NCBI GenBank assembly: GCA_016785225.1
Contig: JAFBJZ010000659.1
Span: 124,001-188,000, forward strand
From: Psettodes erumei
Lineage: Eukaryota > Chordata > Actinopteri > Pleuronectiformes > Psettodidae
Length of the DNA: 64,000 nucleotides
Reading direction: 5' to 3'
This document shows, piece after piece, positions 11,463-25,300 of this stretch. The notes beneath the pieces are model-generated. The model was given only the letters and a program-made list of their open reading frames with translations. It was not told the DNA's origin and ran no database searches. Position 1 is the stretch's first letter. The number at the start of each line of letters is the position of its first letter. The translations under genes were made by a program, and so were the position numbers.

Positions 11463-12503
11463 ATGGGGAAGAAAGGTGATTTGAGTGACTTTGAACGTGA
11501 CATGGTTGTTGGTGCCAGAAGGGCTGGTCTGAGTATTTCAGAAAGTGCTGATCTACTGGGATTTTCACGCACAACCATCTCTAGGGTTTACAGAGAATGG
11601 TCCGAAAAAGAAAAAATATCCAGTGAGCGGCAGTTCTGTGGGCGGAAATGCCTTGTTGATGCCAGAGGTCAGAGGAGAATGGCCAGACTGGTTCGAGCTG
11701 ATAGAAAGGCAACAGTGACTCAAATAACCACCCGTTACAACCAAGGTAGGCAGAAGAGCATCTCTGAACGCACAGTACGTCGAACTTTGAGGCAGATGGG
11801 CTACAGCAGCAGAAGACCACGCCGGGTGCCACTCCTTTCAGCTAAGAACAGGAAACTGAGGCTACAATTTGCACAAGCTCATCGAAATTGGACAATAGAA
11901 GATTGGAAAAACGTTGCCTGGTCTGATGAGTCTCGATTTCTGCTGCGACATTCGGATGGTAGGGTCAGAATTTGGCGTCAACAACATGAAAGCATGGATC
12001 CATCCTGCCTTGTATCAACGGTTCAGGCTGGTGGTGGTGGTGTAATGGTGTGGGGAATATTTTCTTGGCACTCTTTGGGCCGCTTGGTACCAATTGAGCA
12101 TCGTTGCAACGCTACAGCCTACCTGAGTATTGTTGCTGACCATGTCCATCCCTTTATGACCACAATGTACCCAACTTCTGATGGCTACTTTCAGCAGGAT
12201 AATGCGCCATGTCATAAAGCTGGAATCATCTCAGACTGGTTTCTTGAACATGACAATGAGTTCACTGTACTCAAATGGCCTCCACAGTCACCAGATCTCA
12301 ATCCAATAGAGCATCTTTGGGATGTGGTGGAACGGGAGATTCGCATTATGGATGTGCAGCCGACAAATCTGTGCCAACTGTGTGATGCCATCATGTCAAT
12401 ATGGACCAAACTCTCTGAGGAATGCTTCCAGCACCTTGTTGAATCTATGCCACGAAGAATTGAGGCAGTTCTGAAGGCAAAAGGGGGTCCAACCCGTTAC
12501 TAG
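11463..12503 (+). CDS. Tc1/mariner transposase, 346 residues, DD36E spacing
   Basis: This enzyme cuts the element at its inverted repeats and joins it to TA targets, acting as a nuclear DNA transposase. Residues 1-60 form the first helix-turn-helix DNA-binding region (SISESADLLGFS resembles a Tc1 recognition helix). Residues 65-125 are a second basic HTH-like region ending SSRRPRRVPLL. The catalytic triad is visible: D155 in WSDES, D246 in QQDNAPCH and E283 in PDLNPIEHLW. Thirty-six residues separate D246 and E283, where classical Tc1 elements have 34, so this is a DD36E-type transposase (the group called Incomer, from memory). Length fits the family. The start ATG at 11463 follows 5' sequence typical of the element, and the stop TAG lies just before the right repeat. 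No frameshift or internal stop is seen, so it may be functional, though a point mutation could still inactivate it. Confidence 0.95.
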   Translation: MGKKGDLSDFERDMVVGARRAGLSISESADLLGFSRTTISRVYREWSEKEKISSERQFCGRKCLVDARGQRRMARLVRADRKATVTQITTRYNQGRQKSISERTVRRTLRQMGYSSRRPRRVPLLSAKNRKLRLQFAQAHRNWTIEDWKNVAWSDESRFLLRHSDGRVRIWRQQHESMDPSCLVSTVQAGGGGVMVWGIFSWHSLGRLVPIEHRCNATAYLSIVADHVHPFMTTMYPTSDGYFQQDNAPCHKAGIISDWFLEHDNEFTVLKWPPQSPDLNPIEHLWDVVEREIRIMDVQPTNLCQLCDAIMSIWTKLSEECFQHLVESMPRRIEAVLKAKGGPTRY

Positions 12504-12505
12504 CA

Positions 12506-12534
12506 TGGTGTACCTAATTAAGTGGCCGGTGAGT
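12506..12534 (-). repeat. Right terminal inverted repeat of the transposon
   Basis: In reverse it reads CACTCACCGGCCACTTAATT, one base different from the left repeat. It is followed by TA. Confidence 0.95.
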
Positions 12535-13230
12535 GTATATGTAAGCAGCTTGGACCTTCTGTAAGAAAAAAATGTCTGAATTAAATTTAACTCAATCTGG
12601 GTCCCTTTATAGTGTTATTCTGACCCTATAATATGCATTTATCCAATCCAATTACGTTTTCTGGCTTTATACTTATATATTCATATTCATATATAAGAAA
12701 ATATAATATTCATATATCATTCATATTATATTTTCACTACCAGCCAATACTGTGTCACTACTGTTGCAGTTACAACCAATCAAAACACCAAACATAACAC
12801 ACTGAGAGTATGCAGACTTTTGAGTGATAGAGATTTTTTTGCAGATTTGCACTTTAAGGGATAATTCCAGATTTACTGTGAGAGTCAGACAGTGTTTTGG
12901 TGTGACGGTAGAAGTGACATCTAACCATCAGTTAATACTGTGAAGCCATGTGAAGCAGAAGTCATCATTGTGCCATATCCACTTTACATTACTTCCACTT
13001 TGAAGCATCCAGCATTGAACTACAGACTGCAGTTCATTTGAGATAGTGAGCTCTGTTCTGTGGCTTCAATTCATTTTCAGCTGCTGAAATTTGCTGACAA
13101 GTGATTTCCAGGGAGCTCAGAGACCATGAACCACAGACTACTGTCAGCTCAAACTACCATCTGGCTAAGAAAAAGAGCCCCAGACTAATTCCACTTTACA
13201 AAGTATGTAAATACAATTTCCAAGGAGACA
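12535..13230. other. Spacer between transposon and phf14 3' end
   Basis: AT-rich and partly simple sequence (TTCATATTCATATATAAG near 12.67 kb). No gene seen. It lies just beyond the presumed phf14 polyadenylation site. Confidence 0.4.
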
Positions 13231-13981
13231 CATTTCCTTAACATGGAAGATTTTATTACAAACCCATTGTATTTCGGTATGTAGCACTTAAAGATACAGA
13301 TAATCAAAACATGTTTCTGAACATCAAAACAAAACTCAGTACATCACATACGTGTAAACAGGTAAGTGAGAAAATAAGTACATATTTAGAATGAAGGAAG
13401 TAAGAAGATATGTGTAAAATAGAAAAATAAAACTTTCCAGTCAAGTGAAATGCATTCAAAGACAATGGAAAGCACATCACTGCTACCATCAGACCAGTTT
13501 GAGCGTGCTTCATGGAGAAAAAGTGTTCCGTAGGCTCATTCTTGCTCTGCCAGTTTCATCTTGTAAACAGGACACTGAGGATACTCTGTGTCTGATCAAC
13601 ATTAGTGTAAGAAAATAGATTGCATGGAAAGTGTCATTAATACATCAGGCGCCTGAGCAGTAACAGTCAGACATAGCACTGCTGCAGAAGAAGCACAGGG
13701 GTGTGTGTGCACGTGTGGCTGGATGCATTTAATATGTTGCTTTATGAAGATGTCTGAAATCAGCCCCATCCATAAAAAGTACAAACTCTACCCTTGAATC
13801 CAAAGATTTCACCATTTTTATAGTGTTTTCTAAAATACATCTCTGGTTACTAAGGTATCTGAGTGGAAACTAAATGCTGGCTGTCTACAAACCTTGGGAG
13901 GCGAGTAGAAAGTTATATGTGCTACAGAGTGAAGGTGAAGCCACAGAACTGTGGTGTGTTCACTGTATGTCCTGACGGTCC
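13231..13981 (-). other. phf14: Putative phf14 3' untranslated region
   Basis: Minus-strand sequence directly following the stop codon at 13984-13982 and ending at the first good AATAAA. It contains no long frame of its own. The minus-strand frames at 13304-13513 and 13602-13784 inside it show no domains. The extent is inferred only from the polyadenylation signal. Confidence 0.45.
13252..13257 (-). terminator. phf14: Putative phf14 polyadenylation signal AATAAA
   Basis: TTTATT on the plus strand reads AATAAA on the minus strand, about 725 bp downstream of the phf14 stop codon. Cleavage would fall near 13.23 kb. It is a plausible signal in the right place, but other sites cannot be excluded without transcript data. 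Confidence 0.45.
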
Positions 13982-14053
13982 TCAGTTTGGAATCTCCTGC
14001 TCTGCTGCTTCCTCTTTAACAGATCCATCTTCCTCCAGATACTCCTCTTCCTC
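13982..14053 (-). CDS. phf14: phf14 last coding exon (acidic C-terminus, stop)
   Basis: The exon follows a good acceptor (TGTCCTGTGCCTGCAG on the minus strand) and starts on a full codon, matching the phase left by the previous exon. It encodes EEEEYLEEDGSV, then KEEAAEQEIPN and a TGA stop at 13984-13982, 24 codons in all. PHF14 proteins end in a short, poorly conserved acidic tail, so composition, length and phase fit even though sequence identity is low. The preceding intron is 18 kb, so an unseen alternative last exon remains possible. Confidence 0.8.
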   Translation of the reverse strand, partial: EEEEYLEEDGSVKEEAAEQEIPN

Positions 14054-17000
14054 CTGCAGGCACAGGACACATCACACTGTTGTATATCACATGAGGAAGT
14101 CTAATATGCACCACCCTCATTAACGCAGAGGGGGAAGCTGAACTGAGCTGGACCAGGTGCAGGTCGGTAAGTTCATCAGTCATGTGTGTTCTTCTCAACT
14201 AATCCTGCTGTATCCGTATACCTCTAACTACAGGGATGTATGTACACAATGTCACTGTACATATTTGTAGTGTCTGACATTTAATTAATTTAGATTCATG
14301 GCTCGAACAGTCAAAACCTGAATTCCTGCCTTATATTGAAAAGCTCATACACACAGCCAACAGAGGCAGAGAGTATTATTTTCATTAAGCTTTGGTAAAA
14401 CACTGAATTTCCAGAAGCTTTCAAGATTTTTTTTCTTTTTGGAATAAACACACCAGGCACACAGGATTGACAGCTCATTTGTGAATTTCATTTTAAGAAG
14501 TAAACAACATTTAAGCCAACATGGATGAGCAGTCCTGAAAATATGAACATCTTTATACCCTGAACAACCAAGGAAACTCAATCTGCCAATGAAGACCACG
14601 TGATATGGTCAAATGCTCCTGAACAAGCAAGTATGTGAACCTTAAGTGGGTATTGTGTTGGGAGGTTTTTGTTTCATTAAGTTTGTTGTCTTGGAGTTAG
14701 GATCTACTGGCATTTGATTAAAAGAAAGAAAGATGGTTGCTTGAGATCATGTCTCAGAACAAGTTGTTTCATGTACACACATTAATTTAAAATCTTTAGA
14801 CTATTGAGTTAACTGGCCAATGCTTCAGTCCCACACTATCATCCTACTAGCTTCTGTTTCACCAGCATCTGTAGCTTTGGCAGTTTCTTTCAACAGTCTC
14901 TCTGAAAAGCTGTTAATATGGGTCATTATTGGGGCTTTCTCAATTCAAGAATCTCAACTAAGAAATAAATGGACATCTACAACTGCACTGGACAGTAAAA
15001 TTTAACAAATCATTTTAGCCATGATAAATTGACAACAACATAAACTGTCACAGAGTCCCCCTTGAGTATGCTGAAGTCACATACAAACCATATATACCCA
15101 TTATATATCATATGTATATATATATGTAACCATGTGAATCATGTTTCAATTTCCAGAGAATCCAATAAAAAGGCCTTCTATTAGAAAATCCCTAAGGGGT
15201 CAGTGAGCAGGACTTCAGTACTCTGTGTGGTGCAATTGTAAAACCACATGGTTTTTAGTGTCTGACAGCTTCCAGCCCCTGTACCACAGGTGTAGATACT
15301 GGAAATGGGAAAAATGGGAAGAATGCATTGGTGTAAAAGGGTTGGGTGTAGTTCATGAGGGCTGTAACTACAGACACTTATGAAGGAGGGAGAGGAGTTA
15401 GCTTAGTAGTGTTGCAAGTTTTAGCAGTTGCCATTAGAAATTGCTTTTTACGATTTTGTTTCTTTATTCACTTAATATATGTATGTATCAATGTTTTTTG
15501 TACTATATATATCCATTGATTAAATCAGTGTTACAAAAAAATGACCAGTAACTTATTAAATTTCATCAACCCTTTAAACCTTTAAAGTCATTTTTACTGT
15601 TATTCTACCTGTTTTTTTGGTTACACAAAGAATGAAATGTTTCTTTTTTATATAAATTACAAAACAGATTGAAAAATGTACAATATATATATATATATAT
15701 AAGATATATGGGTAAATATAAAGCGACAAATACAAAATGATACAAACAGAACGGAGCCTGATGATTTTTTTTCTTTAGGTCCTAATAATTTAATGTGTAA
15801 GTAAATCTTATTAGCTGTAAGGTCTTAATGGGGTAACTAGTATTTATAAAGTCAGTCACTGTGAGGGAAAATATATATATAATATACTGAGATTTTTTTT
15901 TACTGTTAAAAGGGGCTAAAAGCACAAATATACTCTAATGCGGAGTCAGAAATACAAGGTGTGTAAATGGGGTGAGCAATGAGGGATGATAGCTGAGTCG
16001 CCACCAACCTAGTTTGGTGTTACATAGCCAAAAGGTTTTATATTTTATTGGTCTGGTTCTAAAAAAAAAAGTAAAAGCCAAGGCAAGTTTGATGACCAAT
16101 CCAACTTTTTTTTTGACCCCATACACTCCCTGCTGCTACTAAGATTGACATGATGCCATGCATTGACAGTTGAGTTACCACAGCTTCCATAGCACAAGGA
16201 TTTAGGCTACCAACTAAGATGATAAATCTAAAGCCTTTCTTCTTTAAACAATGTGTAGCATTCATTTGCAAGGAAAAAAGCCATGTAAATAATCTATTTA
16301 GTAGAATGCCTTTAAAAATTCTTTGATCAAGAAGAATCTGGGTTCAGCCTGGGTGGTTAACAGTCCAGCCAATGCCCCTGCAGCGATCAGGAATCATGGT
16401 GGGCCCACCCCGAGCCAGCTGAATTAGTAGAGCAGACAAAGTGACAGTGATGAGAGCCGCAGCAGTGATTAAACAACTCTGACAGATACAATTACCCCCC
16501 TCCTAAGGTTAATAAACACATCTATGCACCTGAATGTGTGATTACCAGGTTAAGATCTGCAGCCCACAACACCGCATGAATGCACATCCCTCCAGCTAGC
16601 TGAGAGCAGACAGTTAGATTCCAAATCTGTCAGTCAAAGCTGGTTTCAGTCCAATATGCATTCTCTGTAACACTAAAATAAATACTGTTGCACCATTTAA
16701 TTTCAAGCTGTAAACGAGTTTAACAAGAGCCAGGGCCCTATCTTTCACTCAGAGCAAAGTTGCAAAGTCTTTGCTCGTTTCAGACCAATACATTGTTAGC
16801 TTCGCTATCTTGAAGCAGCAGGAAGTGAATGCACAATTGAGCAGCAAAACCCTGGTGCAGTATTGCACCTCCTCACAGAAGCTTTGGAATCCTTTGGAAT
16901 CCTGCTCTTTTAAAGAAAGAACTGCTTGCTTGGTTTTACTTTCAAGGTACAAGTACACCTGGCTTTTAAATGGAATGGCAGATGGCACTTTGATTGCTTT

Positions 17001-20000
17001 ATTGCATGTTATGCCCAGAACACACTCATGATACTGGTGGACACAGTGGTGTTTTTGAGTTAAATATTATGATATTATATATATATTAAAAAGTCAGGTT
17101 CATGAATGTCTGTATCAAACTCCATGCCAGTCCATCCATTGAATGTTAAGACATTTTATAGTGAAGCTACCAACGGACTGACCAACAGACTCTGCCATCC
17201 ATAAAGACAGACACCATTGTCTTGGCTTAAACTTAAGCAATATGAAGTACATGCTTTTTTATTAAGCCCAAAAATAAGCAACAAAAATATATGAAACCCA
17301 GTTCTGAACTGAAATTCCAAAGAAAAAATGAGTGAAAATCATGCATCAGTAGTGGAGTCCCAAGGGAGAAAGGGAGGAAGAGAGGGTAAATCAGCAGCTG
17401 GCTGTGTGTAGGATCATGCTTTTATTTGTTTGACACACTCACCAAATATTTGCTGTATATGACAAAAAATAAGCTTATTACCTGTTATATCCTGTTTTAT
17501 ATGACACTTTTAATGTTAAGGGTGTGGACTAGGTTGACAGCTATGTTAGTTGTGGGTAGTTAGCTATGTAATAACTACCATCTATACAAAGGCATCATGA
17601 GGTCAATAACACCTTTTAACACTCCACTCCACAACTCTGGATAGTAAGAATGAACAAATTTGATACTAGACTTTTTCTTCAAGTCATCAAAAAGTCTTTG
17701 TGTCTTTGCATTTAGCTTATAATGCACTATGAAGGCACATATTGTGATAGTGCAGGTTCACTGAGCTACAAGTACATTTCAACCCTTAGACACTCAAAAT
17801 CCAAGTTAGCTGTGGTAGTCATTCAAATAGCCACTCCATCAAAATCCCCCCTGCTAATGTATCTATCGTGTAAACTACCGTGATGTATTTCCTGGATTCT
17901 ACTGTAAGTAAATTAAAGTGGAGTGCATGCAGAGCAGTTGTTAAGGCATGTGTAGAAACAGTGAATTAAGGTTAGGGGTAATGCAAAGCACAGCCCATAT
18001 ATCATCTCTTTACTAACAGGAACCTTGTCGGCACTTCTGGAGCAGTCTTGATATGCAGTTCCCCCTGGAGAAAAAATGTGCTACTTTTTCCTGAACTCTG
18101 GATACTTGATGTGATGGTCCATAGGGCTGATATAAATCTAGCTGTGGGGTGACACCTCATGAACTCCACTATCGTGTACACTCTTGCCATCCACCAAATC
18201 TCCCTGACAGGCCTGCCAATTTTCCAATTACCTATGGCACCATCCGTTATTGGAGGGCCAGTCATCTCTTAAATGGGAAACAAGAGGGGAGGAGGGGCTA
18301 GGGCATGCTAACTATCTCATAAAGCCAGAGATGTGCCACCCAGGCCTCTTCAACTGATTTAGCATGTGTCCCTGGGGAGAGAGGTGACACTAGTCCTCCT
18401 GGCCTCTCAGGGCCTTCTCAGGATTTCTCACGTGTTCTTTATCTACCTCCCTCCATCCCCTCAGCCACATATCAATCTCGTCTCTGCCTGAGGGGAAGCA
18501 CACCAGTCTAACTGCTCCACAGCTCAACTGCTGCTGGCATTATCCTGCTGTCTATCTGTCTCCTTCAGTCTGGATGGGAGGCCACCAGTGGAGACACACA
18601 TGGCACAATCCTCATCTGTTTTCATGTTTCTCTGAATTGCAATGTAATGCTGCGCTGGAAGTGATACTCCATTTCAAGATTGCCTTCCGTTAGAGCCTAC
18701 CACTCATTTATCTGCCCTTATAGTCAGGCTTATGGAGTGAGTCTACAGATATTGCCTGTACAGCATGCAATTTAAAATGTCAGACAGATGGAGAAAACAT
18801 GCTGTTAATCATTTTTGAAAATGTACATATCACCTGGGGACTATCTGATGAGTTCTTCAGGTATTTGGGTGTAATTGCTGTTCGAGATCATATATCAGTT
18901 AGTCATGTTATAATTCTTTAAGCCAGCTCCTGCATGAGTATTGAGTGAGTATTTTTCAGCTACACTGAAATATACTATACTGCAATTGCAAATATGATCT
19001 AAAACTCATCCATCCTCTCATCCACTGATTTCTTGGATGATTCTCAGGACAAGTTGTGATCACAACATATTGTGACACAGTATTATTATCTTCTAGACTT
19101 GATGTGGCAATCTATTTTAACCCAAAGTATTTTTTTCAAAAGCTAACCAAGCAGTACTTTAATCAAACGCCAACTGATAACTGAAGCCAGTCAGACAGTC
19201 TGGATGGCAAATGTCTCACGACACTTAGACTGAACCCTACAGTACATGTTTCATTAAATGCGGTGAAGGGCCATGATTATGACATCACTTCATGACATCA
19301 CTTCCTCTGTTCTGCATTGAAACACTTGGTATACTGAGACATAGCTGAGATTTATCTGCCACTGAGGCAGCATTATGTGGGCTTGTTTGGTGTGAAGGTA
19401 ATGGACTTTCATTTATATTTATATTGAAGAGTTCCATTCCATTGTCTAATAAATAAAGTTATTGATACTATACTTAAAATCACATTTGGTATTCATTTTG
19501 ATGCTTTATGGTAGATAAATATAGTTTGTTCTTTACTGCCTTACCTTTGTTGAATGTTCAATTCCAGGATATTTTAGAACATCACTGATTGAAAGTAAAA
19601 TCTTGATGAAGTTCTGTACCACAGAATCATATGGAGCAAATTAAAATGAGCTAATATCATCTGTGCCTATTGTTTGAAGATATACTGTATGTGTCATTTT
19701 TCTCCTGTCAAAATTTGTAGCACATTTAAAATGCAGCTACAGTCTCTGATCCAGAGAAAGAAGATGGGGGGACTTGAAGCAGCAGTGTCCTGCCTCTCCC
19801 TGTTGCCTGATATACAGTAAGTTGTAGTGGAGAGCTGTGTTTTGCATCACCGGCTGCTGTCTGAGATGTTTGCTTGGCAGAGAGTGGAGAAGCAGGCGAT
19901 CACCCACCAACAGCCCTGCAGGAGGTGATGGGCTCTGGCGCTATAGGATATCTCCATCAATTCCCACTGGGGAGACAAGGTAGAGGTGAGTGGAGGAGGG

Positions 20001-22293
20001 AGGGTTTATTTTCCCCACTTACTTTCCATAGGCTGGCAGGCCCTCTGGCACTTACATATATAAATATGATAAGGAAATGCCACATTTTTCATTTGAGTGG
20101 AGGTTGCCATTTAAAAGGGCAGGAGCTGAGCGCCGTCTCTGTCATGTGACGCAGGGAGATGAGAACACACACTGAGCCCTGGGTGGTTACAAAAACCAAT
20201 CCAGCTCTAATGGTGCTCAGCCATGAATGCACGCACATACACAGATGCACAGAAAGAGATCTGCCAACAACACACCCAATGCAATCAACCTCAGACTGGG
20301 ATTAAAATTGCATTGTAAAGGAATCATAACGCGCAACACTGTGTGTGCTTTAATAAGCTTTAAAGCAGTGCTTTATCAAGCCTATACAGTCCTCAAAAGA
20401 ATTAGCAGTTAATTAGTGTGGCTGATTTTCTTATCATGTTCTCTGCTTTCACTGTACTTATGAACATGTCACAATGTAAATCTGCAGAAGAGGCTCTGCT
20501 TCACTGTGTCCTCTCACCTTCAATGAATTCTTTCACAGTTTCAGTTCACAGATGACATCAGAGTTACACACATTTTTGTGCAAAGGTACCAAACAATATG
20601 GGTAAGCATTATTGTAGAGTAACAGAAGAGCTAATCCCAAGTTGAACTGGGTTTATCAATAGAACCAACCAGTTTTAGTAATGTAATAAGTAAAATATCA
20701 CCTAAATGCTTATAAAACATTAAGATATTTACTGGAGTTCATTAGTAATCCATTTAACTATTGTTAATTTTAGCTTTGTTTAATTTAAAAATGCCAGGAT
20801 TTGATAGCCTGTATTTACATCATAATGGCAGGATTTTGTTTGATAAATTGCATATTTAATGACATATTCCTAAAAACAAGATTTTTTAAAATGTAATTTT
20901 GTACTCATACTGAGATGATCAACATGTCAAATACCTGATTTCATGATGACATTTATTATTGATAACAATTCCTTCTGAATTATGTTTTACATTTATTTCA
21001 TATACCAGCATCAGCATTATATGCTGATCAGCTAACTCAATTATGATTCACAAGTCATACACAGTCATGAATAAATGCCCCTCAGTTCCATATACATTAT
21101 CTTCATGAAACGCTTTTCTGATTCATGTCAGAACATTTTATTTAACTATTTCATGTTTACTAACTACTTTGATCAGTTATAGTGGCACGGCAACAAACTA
21201 TCAAGCCTGCTTCACTGAGAGGACTACTTACACTCGAAAAGAATGTAGCGTTGATGTGCCCTTGTAGTATCATGGTTCGTTTGATTGCTGTATTTCTTTC
21301 ATTCACAGTGTCTGTGTGTTTGAGTGACGATGTATGTGCACTGGCGTCTTGTTGCCATTCAAGAGACGACACAGTTGCAGTGGGTCATAAACAGCAGCTT
21401 CATTAGCCTGTTCTGGCAGTACGTTACTCGCAACATTTAACCACCTCTGGCCCTAGCACTTCTCCTGCACTTCTGCTCCTTAGCACCCACAAACCAGTCA
21501 CCAGAGAGCACAATTAAATTTCATGACAGTGCATATTTGCAATTCCCATTTCATTTATTATGAAGGGCATTCTTTAATATCCAATTTTTCCCCCCAAGAA
21601 ACGTATTTCAATTTTAGTGAGGCATGACTAATACCAAGGTGAATTTACCAGGCAATGCCTAATTTAATCAGAGGTAAAATGCACAAGCTGTTTTTTTCTG
21701 TTTATTGCTTCAATAACTACAGATGTCTCCAAGAGGAGGAATACAGTCAGAGAGAGGAAAGCTATTTTCTCTCTGTTTCCAATTTGAAGCATTTAGAATA
21801 AAGCAGAGAATCATAAAAAGGTCTCAATGTTCAGGCACTGTGGGGGAACTGGCTTCATTTCTGAACAGGGCTTATAACACACAACTGTCACAAATAGAAA
21901 AGTTTTACAAATATCTAATAAAAATAAGGACAGAGGTTAGGAGACTTCTGAGTACAGTCTATTTTATATGTTTTAATGAGTTTGACATTAATATTTAATG
22001 CTAAATCCCTCTAATTGAAATATTTCTCAATACAAGTACACAAATGCAAATGACAATGCCTGGCTTATGTACAGCAAATTCAAGGTATAATGATGATTAC
22101 TCCACTACAGCAAATCGAGGCAAAATCCTGTAGTGTTCTTTACATGGATCTGTCAAAAAATGTTCAGTCCAGTCATTGGCCCTTTCCCAGTCTGCATTCC
22201 TGTCTGGACTTGTGAGACACCATGAGGCATAATGTACTATAATTATACATGTGCCATTAATTTATTGGCATGTAAAAAGCACCATGCCTCATA

Positions 22294-22338
<45 letters not shown>

Positions 22339-25300
22339 ACTGCAGTATACACGGTATATACGTATATATGAAACCTTTCAATCTTAAGCCCTTTCACATT
22401 TTCCACATCAGGAGGTCATCATCATCAGGAAGTTATGTATGTCTTACTTCCCCTTAATACCCCTATTACCTTTGCCAAGAAGGATATGCTCTTCATTTGC
22501 TCCGTCTGTCCGTTTGTTTTTTTTAGCAGGATTACATGAAATGTTATTGAGGGATGTTTACTAAATCTTTCTACCAGAAGTAGCTCTCAGTCTAACTTAC
22601 AAACCATGAAGAACCAGGAGCATATGCTTCATCAAATGCTAGGGGATTTGATGATGATTTTTAATTTATTTTTAATGATGAGAAATGTACTTAATAAGAG
22701 GCATTTTGGAGAAATTTTTAATTTTAATTTTAAGTATGTTATATTAGTATTAAAATTATTTAGATATTAGATAATTATTAGATAGTGTCCCCCATTTTTT
22801 TTATTTTAAATGCATTTATGGAAATATGACTCAACTGTGAGTGAACCACAAACATAACCTCATTATGGATTATTATGCCTCATTGCAGTAGACAGCACTG
22901 AGATACATGCACATGGCGTAAGAAAAGCCAAGCTGGTAGCAGAGGAATGGAGACTTCAGCAGGCTACAGTTTATGATCAAGAGGCTTTCTGTCCTTCCCC
23001 ATCAGTGTGATTTATAACACTGTTGAGACACAGTCCTGCACAGCAGTATAACTGTCTGCACAATAAGTGTGTGGCCCCAACACATGCTTGTATGAGGAAG
23101 CCAGTACACCCTTACCTATCCTCAATATGTCATCACCTATTGACCACATATTACATTATTCAAAACAATAAAAGGTTGATCAGTGGCAGAAAAATCAAAA
23201 ACATTCAAAAACATTTGAAAATGTTTGGATTTTATGATTAAAATATGACTTCTGTCTCAGGCTTATGAGGTAAATATGTGAGCAATAAGAGGAATGATGT
23301 CACTTTAAAACCCTGCTATATCCACACTTAAATGGTATTAAGGTTTTAGCCTGAGCACAAAGTAATGTTAAGGAATGTAAAGGAATGTTAATGTTAAGTT
23401 TGTTTTATACGTTTTCATTAAATACTTTCAAATTAAATTGAAATCCAAACATGAAAATCAAAGTTGGAGCCAATCTGTTGGATTGTGTTATCAGGCTGTA
23501 ACTAACAATTACCTTAACTATCAATTAATCTGTTAATTATTTTCTTGATTAATGGATTAATCATGTCATCAAGAAATGTAAAAAAAAAAAGCCCAAGGTG
23601 ATGTCATAAAATGGCTCTGTTTTGTTTAATCAGCAGTACGATTTAATATAGTTTAATATAACAGAAGACTAAATAAAAAATAGCTGCTTATTATTTTTTC
23701 TGTTTGTAAGTACTTAAAAGAAGTTAAGGCAAGGAAATACCACTGTGGAGGGTACAAAAAACCAAAATGTTAAATAAAGTTTTAATGGATAGGAAGTGTT
23801 TTGTTTTCTCTCCAGAATATGTATGCTTTCTACCCCCCACAGCAGGAGCCCTGGGCTTTTGAGAATGTTACCCAAGCAAAGGCTAGTGTGGCTGCTCTGT
23901 GTCTGATATAGCTATGCATGGCCATAAAATACTGAGGGGCTCCAAAAATTGGGGGGGGCTGCTAAGAGGGTTATTAGAATGGAGCCTGGTCCAAAGAAAT
24001 AGACTGCCGGGGCCACAGGGGACCCCAGCAGCAATCACACACTCCTGTTTACTCCACAAATTGGCCCCTGAGAGGGGCACTTGGTGTCTGTAGCACATAG
24101 TTAAAGTGATTGAGGTGACTCTTAGCCATTGATTCTCCCGTTGTTTTTGGCGCCCTGCCTGGCCACTGCTGACCATGTCCCGAGCTCCCTGCAGGCTTGT
24201 TTAGCTGCCCCTGCTCACCTTTAAATCACATTAAACTGTTGTTAAACTTTGGCCACGTCTAACAGCCAGCCATCACTGATGAGGTCATCATGTTAGAAGT
24301 ACCTCAGATGCTTGCGTAAACAACCATGCGTGACTGTGTAGCTTATTGATTGCACACACCTTATGTCATTAAGCTTACACTTGAATACAGATAAGAGAAT
24401 ACAGAAAGCAAAAAAATTCAAATCACATATTTATCTTTATTCTATGCATGCACCAATGAAAGTGCTAAGGAAAAATGTCACATTGCGAAAAATAAAAACA
24501 AGCTGAGGGTTAGCTTTTTCCACTATTACAGACACTCACTGGATGAAAAACTGGTCCCTGTACCTCACTCTAAATACCACACCACGTGATGAGTAATGAT
24601 GCCTATTTTTCTTTCAATTCACTCCACATAGTAAAGTCACCCGAGTGTGACACACTTCATTAACTTAATTAGGCTAACTTAATTACAGTTTTTCACAGGT
24701 CAAGTGATGAAGCCTCTGATCAATGGTGCAGCTTGTAAAGATAATCTTTCTCTGAATTAGGAATATTAAAATGTACCTTAGTGGCTACAAGCCATCAAAA
24801 ATGAAAAACACCAAAGGTACATTGGTCTTATAAACACCAAGTGTAAAACATCAGAAACACTTCACAAACAAAGCTGCATCCTCTGAGGTCACAACATTAC
24901 TTACAGAGTAAGAGTAGGCCTATGGCTGTAGAGGAAGTACAGAAAATGAAACTTTTATGGACAGTAATTTCCACAATTGCAATCCTTTTGATGACAACAT
25001 GTCTGAGTGCAGCAGAAGTAGCGCATCCCACACAAGTTCACAGATGAGTAGTTTAAACACTGCCTGAGCAACTTTAAGAGCTTTTGGCATTTCAAACCTT
25101 TTATCCAAATCTTCTGGTTTGATTCACCATGGAGCCCAGCATGCCAGGCAGTGCTGCAAGGGTGTAAATAAAGCCTTAAACAAGCACCCCTTGGCACAGT
25201 AACAGACTTGAATTAAAGGCCATCCATATATTATGGCAAGACTGTCACTTTATTACTGAAATCAATTCTGCTAGGGCTGGGGGCGACAGCAGAGGGATGT

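Larger units (their letters stand above)
11315..12534 (+). mobile_element. Apparently intact Tc1/mariner-type DNA transposon
   Basis: The element is 1,220 bp long. Its 29-bp terminal inverted repeats start CACTCACCGGCCACTT. The left copy (11315-11343) and the reverse of the right copy (12506-12534) differ at a single base. TA dinucleotides flank both ends (11313-11314 and 12535-12536), as expected for the TA target duplication of this superfamily. The interior carries one uninterrupted transposase gene. Near-identical terminal repeats plus an open frame suggest a young insertion. The family is very widespread in teleosts, and a closely related family has been reported to move between fishes and lampreys. 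Confidence 0.95.
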
